From the NCBI GenBank assembly GCA_000499405.2, contig HG738137.1:17692581-17756580 (forward strand): a stretch of 64,000 bases of DNA. The letters run 5' to 3'. Position numbers and translations under genes: made by a program. The notes below the pieces were generated by a model. That model did not search any database. It was not told where the DNA came from and was given only the letters and a program-made list of their open reading frames with translations. The DNA is from Onchocerca volvulus. Taxonomy: Eukaryota > Nematoda > Chromadorea > Rhabditida > Onchocercidae. This document shows, one piece after another, positions 1 through 10,594 of this stretch; the stretch's first letter is position 1; the number at the start of each line of letters is the position of its first letter.

Positions 1-526
1 TGTATTTACATTAAATCCCTGGAGAAATTGCAATAGCTATTCACTTAATTATTTTATTCACTCATTCTAGAATAATCAATAAAAATTAATTCATTCGAAA
101 TTTAATATTTCACGGAATTCAAATTTCAAAAAATATTATTAAACTATCGTACAAACTGATATTAATACATGTGTGCTATTCGTCTTTCAAGAATTTGTAC
201 TAACAAAACCGCTCATTTACCATTCTATTAACAGTCTTGATAATATTTTCACACCTGTGCTATGAAACTTTCTGTATGTTTACATTGAATGTTCATGTGT
301 TTGCAACATTAGGATGCATGCATGCAAATATGCAATCCGTCGTTGTTGTCACGAAAGAGCATTTGATGTGCGTCCTATAAGATTCAGATAATTTGAACAC
401 ATAATGCATTCCCAATGTGTCCAGTTATTTGAACAAAAATTTCAAGATTTCAAAATTTCCTACCCAAAATAACATTCTCTGCATCCATCTTGTTACCTTC
501 ATAATTTACCCAGTTTTTTATTTCAG

Positions 527-1020
527 CAATCAGTGATCAAGCGGGTTATCGTTCCTACAAACAGAATGAATCACAAGAAGGTCTTGGTACGGAAAATCTG
601 ATCCGGAAGGAAATTACTCCAAATGAAGAAGCCTTACGTTCCAAACGTGGAACTCGCGGTTATCGTAATCCATTATATACCACTACTACTAGTACAGTAA
701 AAATTCGCGAAACATTCGATCGAACAATCGATGATGGTAATGTATATGACAAAGCCGGGACTGGTACTGGTGTTCAGGCGTTCGTTCGATCAGAAGTAAA
801 TGTGCAAAATAACGATCGGAAGCAGCTAAATACGACAGGGATAAGACGTAGCGGGTACCAGGTGGCAGAACCAACGTCGCTTCCACAAACTGCAGCCACC
901 ACACAAGGTGGACAACCATCACCGGGGCATTATTCGACCCGAGAAACATTCGAGGAACGATGTGAAGAGAATTATGTAGAGGAAGAGAAATCAGTGTCTG
1001 AAGCGAAAGAATTATTATGA
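527..1020 (+). CDS. terminal exon of an unidentified gene entering from the left edge (hydrophilic C-terminus)
   Basis: Open frame directly after a good acceptor (TTTCAG ending at 526) and running to TGA at 1018-1020. Two bases complete a codon begun upstream, then about 163 residues follow, starting ISDQAGYRSYKQ. The protein is hydrophilic and rich in T, E, R and Q, with no membrane segment. A motif is loosely repeated: KIRETFDR near the middle and STRETFEER near the end. The tail is acidic (EENYVEEEKSVSEAKELL). Base composition is clearly less AT-rich than the flanks, which supports real coding. I do not recognise the family. Upstream exons must lie left of the window. Its acceptor phase equals that of the exon candidates at 2469, 3123, 6617 and 7249, so it may be one of several alternative last exons. 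Confidence 0.72.
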
Positions 1021-2468
1021 TAATCAATGTACAGTTTCATTAATTAACATGTATATCTGAAACTCAAGGAGCAATTTCCCACATTTTTTTCAAAATCGAA
1101 ATTGTCTCTGCAGGATGCTTAGCAGTTGATCTGCATAAAGCATGCTTAAAAATAGGAAATTATCGGTATTGAGCCATATTCAGGTATTACTCTGCTTCCA
1201 TTTATTACGTTAATGAGGTAGGAATAATCATCATAGAGTATTAAAATTTACATTTATCTAGAAATTTCAATTTTTATCTTTTAGATATATTTTCAAGGTA
1301 CAAAGAAATGAGAGGAATTATGAAATGTGCATATTTTCACATAGAATTATTTCAAAATAGAAAAAAAAGTATCATAGATCATTAAGAAAGCAAAATTAGA
1401 ATATTTATCTTAAATCCTTATGTATTCAGCGAATCAGCGAATAACATACAATTTACTCGTTGAGTTTTTACATTTTAATTTCTGAGTTTACCGGAAAAAT
1501 ATTTGCTATCTAGATAAAGAAGCCTAATTCAAACATGGACATTTATCTAGGTCGCATAATTAATTTATATGATAGAATGAAAAATTAATAATAATAATTA
1601 GAATGTTAGGATCTTATTACTGACGATGAATTCGTGTGAAACCTTTTCAAAAAAAAGGTGAAACTTGTTTTGCATGCCAGCTCGCTCTTCTTTTTACTTT
1701 CCACTTTAACACAGAATTATTTATGCAATGAATGAGAAATACCATTTCCAAAAACGAGAAACGCTATTTCCTAACAAAAAACAGGAAGTATCATAATAGA
1801 GTATTACTAACATTTGAAAAACATTATTATCATTCAATGATAAATCAGCGAGCGGCACATAAAAGATATTATTTCTTGCATTTGTAAAAAAATGGTAATA
1901 ATTATGTCGCATAAAGAGTTTAACTCTTTTTTTTTTCTTGAAATTTAAGTCCCAATGTAAAAATTTCGATTCAAAGATTCTCAGAAATGCAAAAATAAAC
2001 TGCTTTACCAAAGCAACATAAAAATGTATTAATTTGATAAAAGTCCTTTATTGACTCAATGTTTAATTAGCAATAATTCTTCAATTAAAATTTTTGATTA
2101 CAAAAAATAAGAAACATTTACAAACATCGAAAAAATCTGAAAGTTTTTTTTTAATTAATTACATATTTAGATCAATAAAAGCATTTTGTCAACATCAAAA
2201 TATATCAGACATTGTTATTTATTCTTCAACAAATCAAACGAAGAGTAATGAAATACTTGTTTTCTTTGCCGCCCTATGTGGACCTGCAACATTCTCTGTG
2301 ATAATGAAAATTATTATTAAATACGAAAATTCATAAAAAATTTCCTCTGCATTTGTCTTTTATTTTTATAAAGGAGAATTTTATCCATTTTCACAACTGA
2401 CAGCCGATGAACTGATGAAATCTGAAAAAAATTGTGCTAAAAAAGTAATGTACTTATTTTTTGTTCAG

Positions 2469-2573
2469 AGCTTATTAAAATTGACGATGCATTATTGAGA
2501 GAAACATCGAAAGCGATTACAAAATCGCAAGACATTTTGAATTGGTTGAATTCTAAAATCTATAAATTTTATT
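2469..2573 (+). CDS. candidate exon (helical, charged), internal or terminal
   Basis: A TTGTTCAG acceptor ends at 2468. Reading with two bases completing a codon gives LIKIDDALLRETSKAITKSQ and on, an amphipathic, protein-like stretch. A weak donor (GTAATC at 2574) would close it after 105 nt with one base left over, the phase that the next exon candidate at 3123 needs. Without that splice the frame stays open to TGA at 2597-2599, making it a short terminal exon. The other two frames stop within the first ten or so codons. I do not recognise the family. Exon status is inferred from splice signals and codon usage only. Confidence 0.45.
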
Positions 2574-3122
2574 GTAATCAGCAAAAATTTTCATCTTGAA
2601 AAAATATTTAATTTAAAAAACTTTTGATTAAAGTGCATGTACTCAGAGTGCTTGAAGTTATGATTTTGTTTCAGAAATTATGCCAATAAAAAAAATACCA
2701 CAGAAATTGAAAAAAATCGAAATTACACAGGGAATATTGTTGTTCTCAAATAGAAGCCTGATTTGTTCTTTGTATTTGGGACTCATTTTCAAATATTAAT
2801 CCTAGCATAAAACAGTATGTGACAAATTTGAAAGTAATATTTTAATATAGGAGAAATGAATTCGAGTTGTTCTTTTGAATCAATTTCTGGGAAACTCTGA
2901 TGTTTCATTTTAAGCTTTTTATCTTACTCTTAAAGTTTCTCGAAAGTTTCATCGTTGCAAATGATATTTCACAATTGAAACTAAAGATTTACAAATGATT
3001 TAATTCACTGTATCCTGGTTTAATCATCATATAATTTATTTAAGTTAGTTCTATTAAATACTTCCTTCACAGTATATTATGCAGTGATTCCAATGAAGCA
3101 TATACATATTTATTGCTTTCAG

Positions 3123-3319
3123 AAAAATCAAAATTTGTGCCATCACCAATGGAAATGCAAAATTTGGTAAAACCTGAAAGGAAACAAATCGTCAAGCATA
3201 GCTGTAACGAAATATCCTCAACTTCACTTCCTGAATACTTCGATCCACCAATCGAGCAACCGCAGAGAGCTGAAATTGCTTATTACAGATGTCAAACTGA
3301 TCAAGTCCCTGCCTATTAA
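3123..3319 (+). CDS. candidate alternative last exon
   Basis: A TTTCAG acceptor ends at 3122 and the frame is open to TAA at 3317-3319. After two bases completing a codon, about 64 residues read KSKFVPSPMEMQNLVKPERK and end in CQTDQVPAY. The composition (P, E, K, Q) is that of a soluble, probably disordered tail. The phase matches exon 527-1020, so it could be spliced from the same upstream donor, or follow 2469-2573. No family recognised. A gene-free, Helitron-derived stretch follows. Confidence 0.55.
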
Positions 3320-3471
3320 TTAGATGTGCTTCATAACATTTGATATTTACGTGTTTTGTAGTGTAAGAAATACTTTCTTTTGATCTATTGGACGATGTTA
3401 TCATTGCGAAAATGAGGAAGAGTAAAAGAATTATTCTCATTACTAAAGAAAAATGCAAAAATTTTTAAAAA

Positions 3472-3996
3472 CGTCAAAATCTCTATTATCGACAAAGGAA
3501 AGAATAACCCAGTGATCGATTTGCCTGGATGTTCTCTCATAATTGTTTGTCACAAAGAATCACTCTTCTCAATCAATAAAACCTTTCTCAATAGGATTCA
3601 TCTCTGTCACACAAGACACAAAAATCCTCACATTTACTGCTGACCTAGTCGAATCATAACGGCAAGAATCGATCTCCATTCCGTCCAAACTACAAATCAA
3701 ATTACAAAGTATCAGTTTTTTTTCCCCAACACTAGAGACATGCGCTTTCTCTTTCCTTTTTCTCACTTAACAAGACTGAGCTACAGCAACGCATGTATAA
3801 AAACATGCAATATTCGAATGCAATGTTGTGTTAAAATTTCAAAGAAGTAGATAAGAACTTTTCACATCTAAGATTTAGAACTGATAAAGATAAGGCAAAT
3901 GTTCAAGAAGATTTAAGATTTTGAGCAAATGTTTACATTTTTATTTGTATAGACTATCTGGAGCCATACAGGCTCCGCTTGACCGAGTTCAGCTAA
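3472..3996 (+). mobile_element. Helitron-type element, 3' portion only (5'-truncated)
   Basis: About 500 bp match, in inverted orientation, the 3' half of the longer element at 31900-35315. Shared blocks include the stretch around ATCCAGGCAAAT / TTTGCCTGGATG, a TTTTTTTCCCCAACACTAG block and the subterminal TTTACATTTTTATTTGTATA motif at 3930-3953. The 3' end shows Helitron hallmarks: a hairpin GGAGCC-atacA-GGCTCC at 3960-3976 followed about 16 bases later by CAGCTAA, a CTRR end, at 3993-3996. Homology stops near 3472, so the 5' part is missing. No coding capacity remains. A (TA)n run of about 30 bp follows immediately (3996-4019). Confidence 0.75.
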
Positions 3997-4168
3997 TATA
4001 TATATATATATATATATATGCTTTCCTACTTTTCCACGATTTCTCCATTTATTTTCGAATAAGGAATTTTCGTATAATGAATAAATTTTGCATAATTATT
4101 TTAACATTGAAATAAATGAAATTTTACATATATATTTCAGCGTTGAAATGAGTGAAATTTCATTTCTA

Positions 4169-4393
4169 CTATTCATTGTTAGGTTCGTCGAAGACGATTA
4201 TTCTGTGTATCATTCTCAATAATTTAAAGATACTCGACAGTATCATAAATGATGCTTGAAAACCGTCATCTCGATATGGATTTACTTCAAATTGATCGGA
4301 CATTCGCAGAAAGCTTCTGGAGTATCCCAATAATTTTTCATTTGTTCGGTACAGCACTTGTATTACTTCATCCAGAGACACGAATCTTGGCAT
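4169..4393 (-). CDS. small hypothetical ORF, 74 residues
   Basis: Single open frame on the minus strand from ATG (4393) to TAG, beginning MPRFVSLDEVIQVLYRTNEK. It has even codon use, regular charge/hydrophobic spacing and a hydrophobic helix near residues 48-60 (FMILSSIFKLLRMI). Local GC is higher than in the flanks. There is no obvious splice acceptor close to the ATG and no clear polyadenylation signal. It could be a real short gene, an exon of an antisense gene, or a chance open frame; I do not recognise it. Confidence 0.35.
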   Translation of the reverse strand: MPRFVSLDEVIQVLYRTNEKLLGYSRSFLRMSDQFEVNPYRDDGFQASFMILSSIFKLLRMIHRIIVFDEPNNE

Positions 4394-4795
4394 GGTAATT
4401 ATGTTATCTAGTAGTCTATTTTAATGAAAGCAAAATCGAAATAATAGGCATTCAGAGCCGACTTATTTATTTCAAATAACAATTTCCTCATAGATTGTAA
4501 AACAAAAATGAAAATTTTAGATTATTTTAACAATTTCTCGTAAATTTTATGAGAAAGCAACATAGCAGATCAAGTAAAATGAAAAAAATGAAAAAAAAAG
4601 TAATCAAAAGCGAGAAGCAAAATGGAACAATATATTTTAAAAACAGTGTATTTTTAAAATCTTACACTTTATTTAATCTCCTACTTTATATCAACTTGAC
4701 TTTTAAATTTTTTTTTTTCTTTGACTAAGAAAAAAGATTTGATACAGCATCTAAAGTGCCGCATTCAGGAATAGAAATCTTAGCGTAGCGATTAA

Positions 4796-5445
4796 TCTAT
4801 ATAAATGAAAGTTTAAATGCTATTGTTATCCTAACGGATCTCCGGAAGTTTTGCACCGATTCTTTTCAAACTTTGATACAACCTTGTATCTCAATGGGCC
4901 GTCATTTTTATACAAACGTACTTACTTTTTCAAGTGTCACGTCTGTGAAAACTAAAATCAAGTGAGGAGGCGGGGCTTGTTGACTCCTCTTCTTTTTTCT
5001 CTCATTCTCCTTCTTCCTCCGTATCTCTTTTTCTTTTTCTTTTTCTGAATAACAATAATAATAATAATCCAACCAAATTACAAATCAAATTACTAAATCT
5101 CAGCTTTTTTCCCCAATACTAACCAGACTGAGTGAAACAACACGTACATATAAAACATGCACGTATTCGAATGCAACGTTGTCAAAATTTCAGAGCAGTA
5201 GGTATGGACTTTCCAATGTCTAAGATTTTGAATTAATATTGATGAGGCGCATGTTTTAGAACTTTTGGAGGTTTAAAATTTTGAACAAACGAACATTTAC
5301 ATTTTCATTTATATAGATTTATATAGACTGTCTATAGTATAGTTTGTATATTTATATAGTATATAGTATATATAAATATACAATTTATATATTTATATAG
5401 ATTTTTTATTGAATTGAACATACAAAGCGTGGCCGATCCAGCTGG
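4796..5445 (+). mobile_element. Non-autonomous Helitron, internal-deletion derivative
   Basis: Starts with TCTATATAAATG (4796) and ends at CAGCTGG (CTRR end, 5442-5445). Its left half (about 4796-5070) matches the 5' end of the element at 31900-35315 read on its coding strand, including the GTGAGGAGGCGGGGC block and the CTCATTCTCCTTCTTCCTCC block. Its right half (about 5074-5318) matches the 3' end of that element. The junction lies in an (AAT)n run near 5050-5073. The subterminal inverted motif ATTTACATTTTCATTTATATAGA at the right pairs with the left end. A TATA-rich insertion or expansion (5325-5410) separates it from the GCGTGGCCGATCCAGCTGG end. No coding frame. Confidence 0.8.
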
Positions 5446-6616
5446 TAGGTAATATTGTTGTAATAAAATGAGAGATTGCTAATATTTTTGAAATATAATT
5501 TCTGCTACTACAGGATATTTTTTCGAGAAACATTTGTTTTCTTTTTGGCAATAATAATTTTGATCGAACAATTTGCAAACAATATGATGGTGGTTTGTTC
5601 TTCATTTTCCTTCACTATACTGCTAAGTAGAAGTTAAGAAGTTTAAAATTCATTCATTAACATTAAATTTATTCAAGCATACAACATATCTGAACTATTC
5701 TCTTATTTTATATTACATTCTCTACACTGCAGTAATCTATCTAACAAATAATTATTAGCTAGATATTTTGTTGTCGATATAACAGAACGTAATGATATAT
5801 ATATAAATTATATCAAAATACAAATATAAGCAATATTTATGCAACATATGTCAGATGTAAATAATTAAACACTGAAATTAAGCAACTAAGTGATTGTCAA
5901 AGAACATGTTATTCAGTAACTAATGTATGGCATCATTATGTGTTCATATTTCATATTTCTCATGGGATAATTATTTCTAACAGTATATGTAATTTCAGGA
6001 AGCAATAAAAAGAAGCATGTTGAGCAGTAAATATGATTTTTTTTTTAATGAGCTCGAAAAAAATTTTTCAAATTAATTTGCATAATTTAAATAACGAACA
6101 GAAATATAATTATTACTACAAAGTAAAATTATTGCAGAAATATTTCTTTTCAAATATTCCCATCTTTAGAGGAAAAAAAACTTCAAAGTTTTCGAAAATT
6201 TTGTACATGAAAATGATAATCATCTCATACAAAAACATGAATTTTCAAATTTTATAGATCACAGTACACTGGAAATAAACTACATATGAAATAAGAAACT
6301 AATTTTTTTGAATTTGATCAAATCTATCATTAATAAGTAGTGAAAGTCATTAGTAAAGCAAGATGACTGAAAATGAATCTTTCAAACATTTTTATCGATC
6401 CATAAAAAATATTTCTTTATCTCATTTGCTAAATAGGATTCATAATCGACAAATGTATATCTGTAAACGCTTCTCATGTTTTCAAATGATCCATTTGTTC
6501 GAGGCCTTAAACTCTCATCATATCATGTCATCCCTTTATACTCTCATCATTTTGTTTTATATAAATTCAGCATTATGTTGAATCATTTCTAAATTTAATT
6601 GAATACTAATTTGCAG
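5446..6616. other. AT-rich spacer without a recognised feature
   Basis: Only short frames rich in F, K, N and I, typical of chance translation of AT-rich DNA, and small (TA)n runs near 5797. I see no splice-supported coding sequence. Confidence 0.6.
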
Positions 6617-6684
6617 AAAGCTCGACTGCTACTGCAAATATTTCTGACATAAGACCATATTCCGTCACTATGTACGTCCATTAA
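6617..6684 (+). CDS. candidate very short alternative last exon
   Basis: The acceptor TAATTTGCAG ends at 6616. Two bases complete a codon, then the frame reads SSTATANISDIRPYSVTMYV-H and stops at TAA (6682-6684). The codons are unlike the surrounding A/T-biased sequence (TCG, ACT, GCT, GTC, TAC). The phase is the same as the other terminal exon candidates. The call rests on splice signal, phase and codon use only; the short length means chance cannot be excluded. Confidence 0.4.
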
Positions 6685-6900
6685 TTATTCATTTAATGAA
6701 CTGTATTTTGATGCATTTCACGATATAAATTCAATTAAGCGATAGATGTGAAATATTGAATAAAGGAAATTTGTTCAAAATGAAATAGAATAAAAAATGG
6801 ACTAACTAGGAATTAAATACAAGAGTTCTTGAAATATAGGAACAGAAAATGCTTCATTGCCGAAGTTAACCAATCAATGGGTCAAAACAATTTAATTTTT

Positions 6901-6967
6901 TGACATCATAAAATTCTTTCGGGAAGCTTCATGTCATCAATCTTCCCGAAAGAATATTATGATGTCA
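6901..6967. ncRNA. strong fold-back hairpin, possible miRNA-type precursor
   Basis: Arms 6901-6926 (TGACATCATAAAATTCTTTC then GGGAAG) and 6942-6967 are reverse complements over 26 bases with a single mismatch, around a 15-base loop. The pairing ends sharply at both sides. Size and shape fit a small-RNA hairpin precursor; the near-perfect pairing would also fit a fold-back transposon remnant. Orientation cannot be decided. No match to a known miRNA is claimed. Confidence 0.45.
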
Positions 6968-7183
6968 TCATTTGATGTCTTCATTTGTCACTAACAATGG
7001 ATTCAATTTTGCTCATTACGAAGATTGGAAATGATGGAGTTTTCCAGAAAATTCCAACAGAATAAAATGTGTGATAATAACAACTAAGAAAAATTAACAA
7101 ATAATTACTAGTCGTGAAAATGATAAGGAATTAATATTTCGAAATAATTCACAAATAATAAATCGCAAAAATTTGCTTTATAG

Positions 7184-7208
7184 ATCGGATGTCGGTGAAC
7201 CGCTGCAA
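7184..7208 (+). CDS. possible 25-nt microexon
   Basis: GCTTTATAG acceptor, then one base plus SDVGEPLQ, then a consensus donor CAA|GTGAGT at 7209. The GC-richer codons (TCG GAT GTC GGT) stand out from the flanks. Its phase fits neither the preceding candidates nor 7249-7328, so its place in a transcript is unclear. Confidence 0.3.
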
Positions 7209-7248
7209 GTGAGTTTTTTCCTTTTTTTTTTTAAATTGGTTTTTCAAG

Positions 7249-7328
7249 ACATGCGACAAAGCAGTGTAGCTTTGGTAAAAAATAGTACTTGGAAGAGTCA
7301 ATCACAAAGATTAACGGGAAAGATGAGC
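7249..7328 (+). CDS. candidate exon, N-terminal part of a small membrane protein or exon of the upstream gene
   Basis: The open stretch from ATG 7251 reads MRQSSVALVKNSTWKSQSQR then LTGKMS and meets a donor (AGC|GTAAAA) at 7329 in phase 0. The exon at 7994 begins in phase 0. An AG at 7247-7248 (TTTTTCAAG) could serve as a cis acceptor in the common phase of this cluster, or as a trans-splice site just before the ATG. Together with 7994-8197 this gives about 93 residues with one membrane span. Confidence 0.42.
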
Positions 7329-7993
7329 GTAAAAATTTTTTATCAGTTTTCTTATGTCAGACTTAATTATGGGAATATTTGGTTAACTTAGCAAACATCT
7401 AATTCTAATCGATTTCGCATTTAAAAAAACTCAGAAATAATAATTTGCAGCATAATTTTTTAACAAATTAGCTGAAAAAAAAATTGATTTCTTGCAAAAT
7501 TAAGTTTTATTTCTTATCAATCATTAACTGATGCTTCGAATTTGAACAATCAAGCTAAACAATTAAATGCTTCATAATTAAATTGTTGTAAAATATAAAT
7601 TGCGACAAATGTAAATAATTAAAATTAACTTCTCATCAAACTCTCGTTTCAAGCAATCAAATAAGATTTGATAAGAAATAAATGCAATATGTAAATTGAA
7701 GTAACATCAATGATTTCAAGTCATAAATTTAAGCATTTCAATTTATTAGCTAAACATTTGATGCTGAAAAATATATGAAAAAAAAAAAATTTCAACAACA
7801 AAAAAAATGTTTGATATCATTTGTACTGAAATTTATGATCTGGAAAATATTGCTTGTACTCCTATTTCAAATATTCCATTTTCATGATTCACTATGATAA
7901 TATCGATGTTTCTTCCTGAAGAATTCCCTATTCTTTCCGATTACTTTCCGAAAGCCTTTTCCTCTAAATTTACTGATACGAGAGATTACTTAG

Positions 7994-8197
7994 TGGGACG
8001 AAATTCTAATCGTGATCCTGTTAGCCGTTATCGCACTGATATTATTTATCACGGGAATGTATATGGTAGATCGAATACAGCATGGAAAAGATCGCTTATT
8101 TCGAAAGTATATCGATGAACAAAAAAGATTTAGAGAAAGTAAAATTATTGATAAGATAATGTTTTATTTAACAGATCAAAAATGTCAACTTCTCTGA
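7994..8197 (+). CDS. exon encoding a single transmembrane segment
   Basis: After the acceptor TTACTTAG (ends 7993) the frame reads WDEILIVILLAVIALILFIT then GMYMVDRIQHGKDRLFRKYIDEQKRF. This is a clean membrane segment of about 20 residues flanked by acidic residues on one side and a basic, helical segment on the other, as in a type II or tail-proximal span. The frame stops at TGA 8195-8197. An optional 40-base intron (GTAAAA at about 8136 to AACAG before 8174) would change only a few residues. A polyadenylation signal AATAAA lies at 8328. Family unknown. Confidence 0.5.
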   Translation, partial: WDEILIVILLAVIALILFITGMYMVDRIQHGKDRLFRKYIDEQKRFRESKIIDKIMFYLTDQKCQLL

Positions 8198-9370
8198 TTA
8201 TTTTTGTCTCGATGGTTAATATATTAATTATGCAGTCTAAATTACTATGATTTGAGAAAGTTGAATTTCGATATTGAAAATTTATGCGATAGCTAATTTT
8301 TGTACATTTATAATCAATTGTGAATTAAATAAAAGAATAATAAAAGCTTACGGAAAATACTATTATTTCGAAGCAATTTTATTTGGATCAGTTGCATGTT
8401 CCAGAAAAATGGGAAATGAAATTAATCCTGGATCAATTAACCAATTCCAATTCAATGACACTTACTTCAATAGTTAGTTTTCATTCTTAAATTTATCTAG
8501 TAATTTTGGACTCCAATTGTTTTTTTTTCTTGAGAGATGGAAATTGAATTTAACCGGAATTAGAATAGAAATTGTGATTCAGTATTGGAAAATATCAAAT
8601 AGAGTTTTCGAAATGAATTTTTTTAAACAGAATTTTAAACAATTCCATTAAAAATGACATTTTATTAATTGGATTAATTTAATGCATTAAAGTCATTCGT
8701 TAAAAATGTAAACAATTGAGACAAAATTTTGAATAATTCTCCAACGACAGATAATATCTAGTTGAATATTTCAAATTAATTGATTACAGGATAGTTAATT
8801 GAATCGATGATGTAACTGTGTGTTTATAATTCGTCTTTTAAATATAGATGAAAGTGATTAGGATGAACGAAAGTAATTATATGATATCATATCAGCAATA
8901 AAATTTCTTATTTCCAATAAAAAATTTCAATTATCACTGTTGGCGTAAACATCAAATTGTAAAGGTTATATATACTGCTCAAACACAACAGACGTAATGT
9001 AAATTTTAATAAAAGTAAGAAGTGAACAAAGATCAAAATATAAGTCAAATAAAAGATAAAAAAAATCAATTACACTAAATTATCATTATTCTAAGCCAAA
9101 AAAAAAGAAAAGAAAAAATCAACTAATAATTGATCTCATGGTTCATAGATCAAGGAATACTGACAACTTCTATCTATTAAATACATCTCTCTTCATTTCA
9201 ACATAGTTCCTGTGATTTCTAGTAACTTTTAAATGAGATTTGAAGTTAATCATGAAAAATATCGCCGAAATATTAACGGTATAATCGATAGAATGGTACC
9301 ATTGGTCAAAGCTAACTGGCACTACCTGTCTATTCGTCAATTTTAAAAAACAATTTAAGTGCTAAATAAT
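8198..9370. other. 3' flank and AT-rich spacer
   Basis: Contains AATAAA at 8328-8333 and a second AATAAT/ATAAAA cluster just downstream, consistent with the 3' end of the + strand transcription unit. Nothing else is supported. Confidence 0.5.
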
Positions 9371-9377
9371 TTCATCT

Positions 9378-9686
9378 ATATGTATGTGTGTATGTGTATG
9401 TGTGTGTCTGTGTATGTATGTGTATATATATGTATATATTATTTTGTGTTGTGTAAATCTGTAAATTTTTTGTCTGTGGATATCAGTGTTAGTTATGTTG
9501 TAAATGGATTAGTTCACAGAGAGTATATTATAGGATTTTCTCAATCTATCACTTTGTATCACAAATATCTTGTCGATGAATGTAACACAAAATTAACAGA
9601 CACACATATATACAAGCATACACATACACGTACACACGTATATACACATACACACACGTACACACACACATACATACACATACACA
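9378..9686. repeat. inverted (TG)n / (CA)n microsatellite pair
   Basis: A TGTATG/TGTGTG-rich run at about 9378-9440 is followed, after some 155 bp of ordinary sequence, by an ACACAT/ACACGTA-rich run at about 9599-9686. The runs are complementary, so the strand could fold back over 60 or more bases. The open frame through this stretch is a by-product of the repeat. Confidence 0.85.
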
Positions 9687-10536
9687 AGTTTCGATGAAAA
9701 CTTGCCCAGGCGCTATATCAACAAACATCCGGTGCTATTCGAGCTAATCTTTTCAATTCTCACATTTTAATGATTACATTTCACTCGTAATTCTATCCTT
9801 TCGATGTCCCATTTCATTGATGTTTTCTTGTTATTTTCTTGTTGTGGTTATGAATCTTTGCTAATTAATCTTTCTTTTGCTTTTTTTTTTTTCTGTTTCT
9901 TTTCAAGAAATTTTTTTGCGCTTCAAACCAATCAAACTAAGTTCTAAATAAAATTGATGACATATTTAATCTTTTTTTTTTTTTGATTTAATTAAAATGA
10001 TCAAAGTCGGATTTTACTGTCAACTTTTATCTATCATAATTTTTAAATTCTTATTACATTTATAGCTTATAGAGCAATTATTCATTTTTTTTTTTTTAAA
10101 AACAGGCTAGATTTACATTGCTTTTTATGATTAATAAAAAATAGAGTAAGGACAAAAAACTAACTCCACCGATTTTTTTTTGCTCGTTTTTTTATCGAAC
10201 TATCTTTACTGGCTTTAAGCAGCTGTTGCTGCTATTTATTTTTCATACTCTTTTAACAAGAATCGATGTAACTTGTTGTAAAAATTCAGAAGTAGGTTGC
10301 ATATTCAAATATTTGACCTTTTCAATGATCTAAGCAAATGAGACATTTAAATTTTGATTTTGATCCTTATTTATCTTCTTCTCTATTTTCTCGAATGAAA
10401 TTCTCAATTCGAAAAATTTTTGGAACAAATTATCTCTTACATTTGTCTTATTAGCTTGCTTTTATGTAATCACTTTTTGCAGTGTTCTCCAATTTCCGTC
10501 ACTAATTCATTTTATACCAAGACCTTTTTGCTTTAT

Positions 10537-10594
10537 ATATTAATTTCAGAATTGAAAAACATTGTTTTTTTTCAATTCTAACTGAAATTAATAT
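10537..10594. repeat. inverted repeat with bulge
   Basis: ATATTAATTTCAG-AATTGAAAAA pairs with the right arm ending CTAACTGAAATTAATAT, with one three-base bulge. The right arm is partly repeated directly downstream (10597-10618). Confidence 0.6.

Noticed and set aside
2094..2336. 80-residue + strand frame
   Set aside because: K/N/F/I-rich composition of random AT-rich DNA, no splice context, no recognisable motif.
9359..9697. 112-residue frame rich in V, C, H and T
   Set aside because: It is a translation of the TG/CA microsatellite pair, not a gene.
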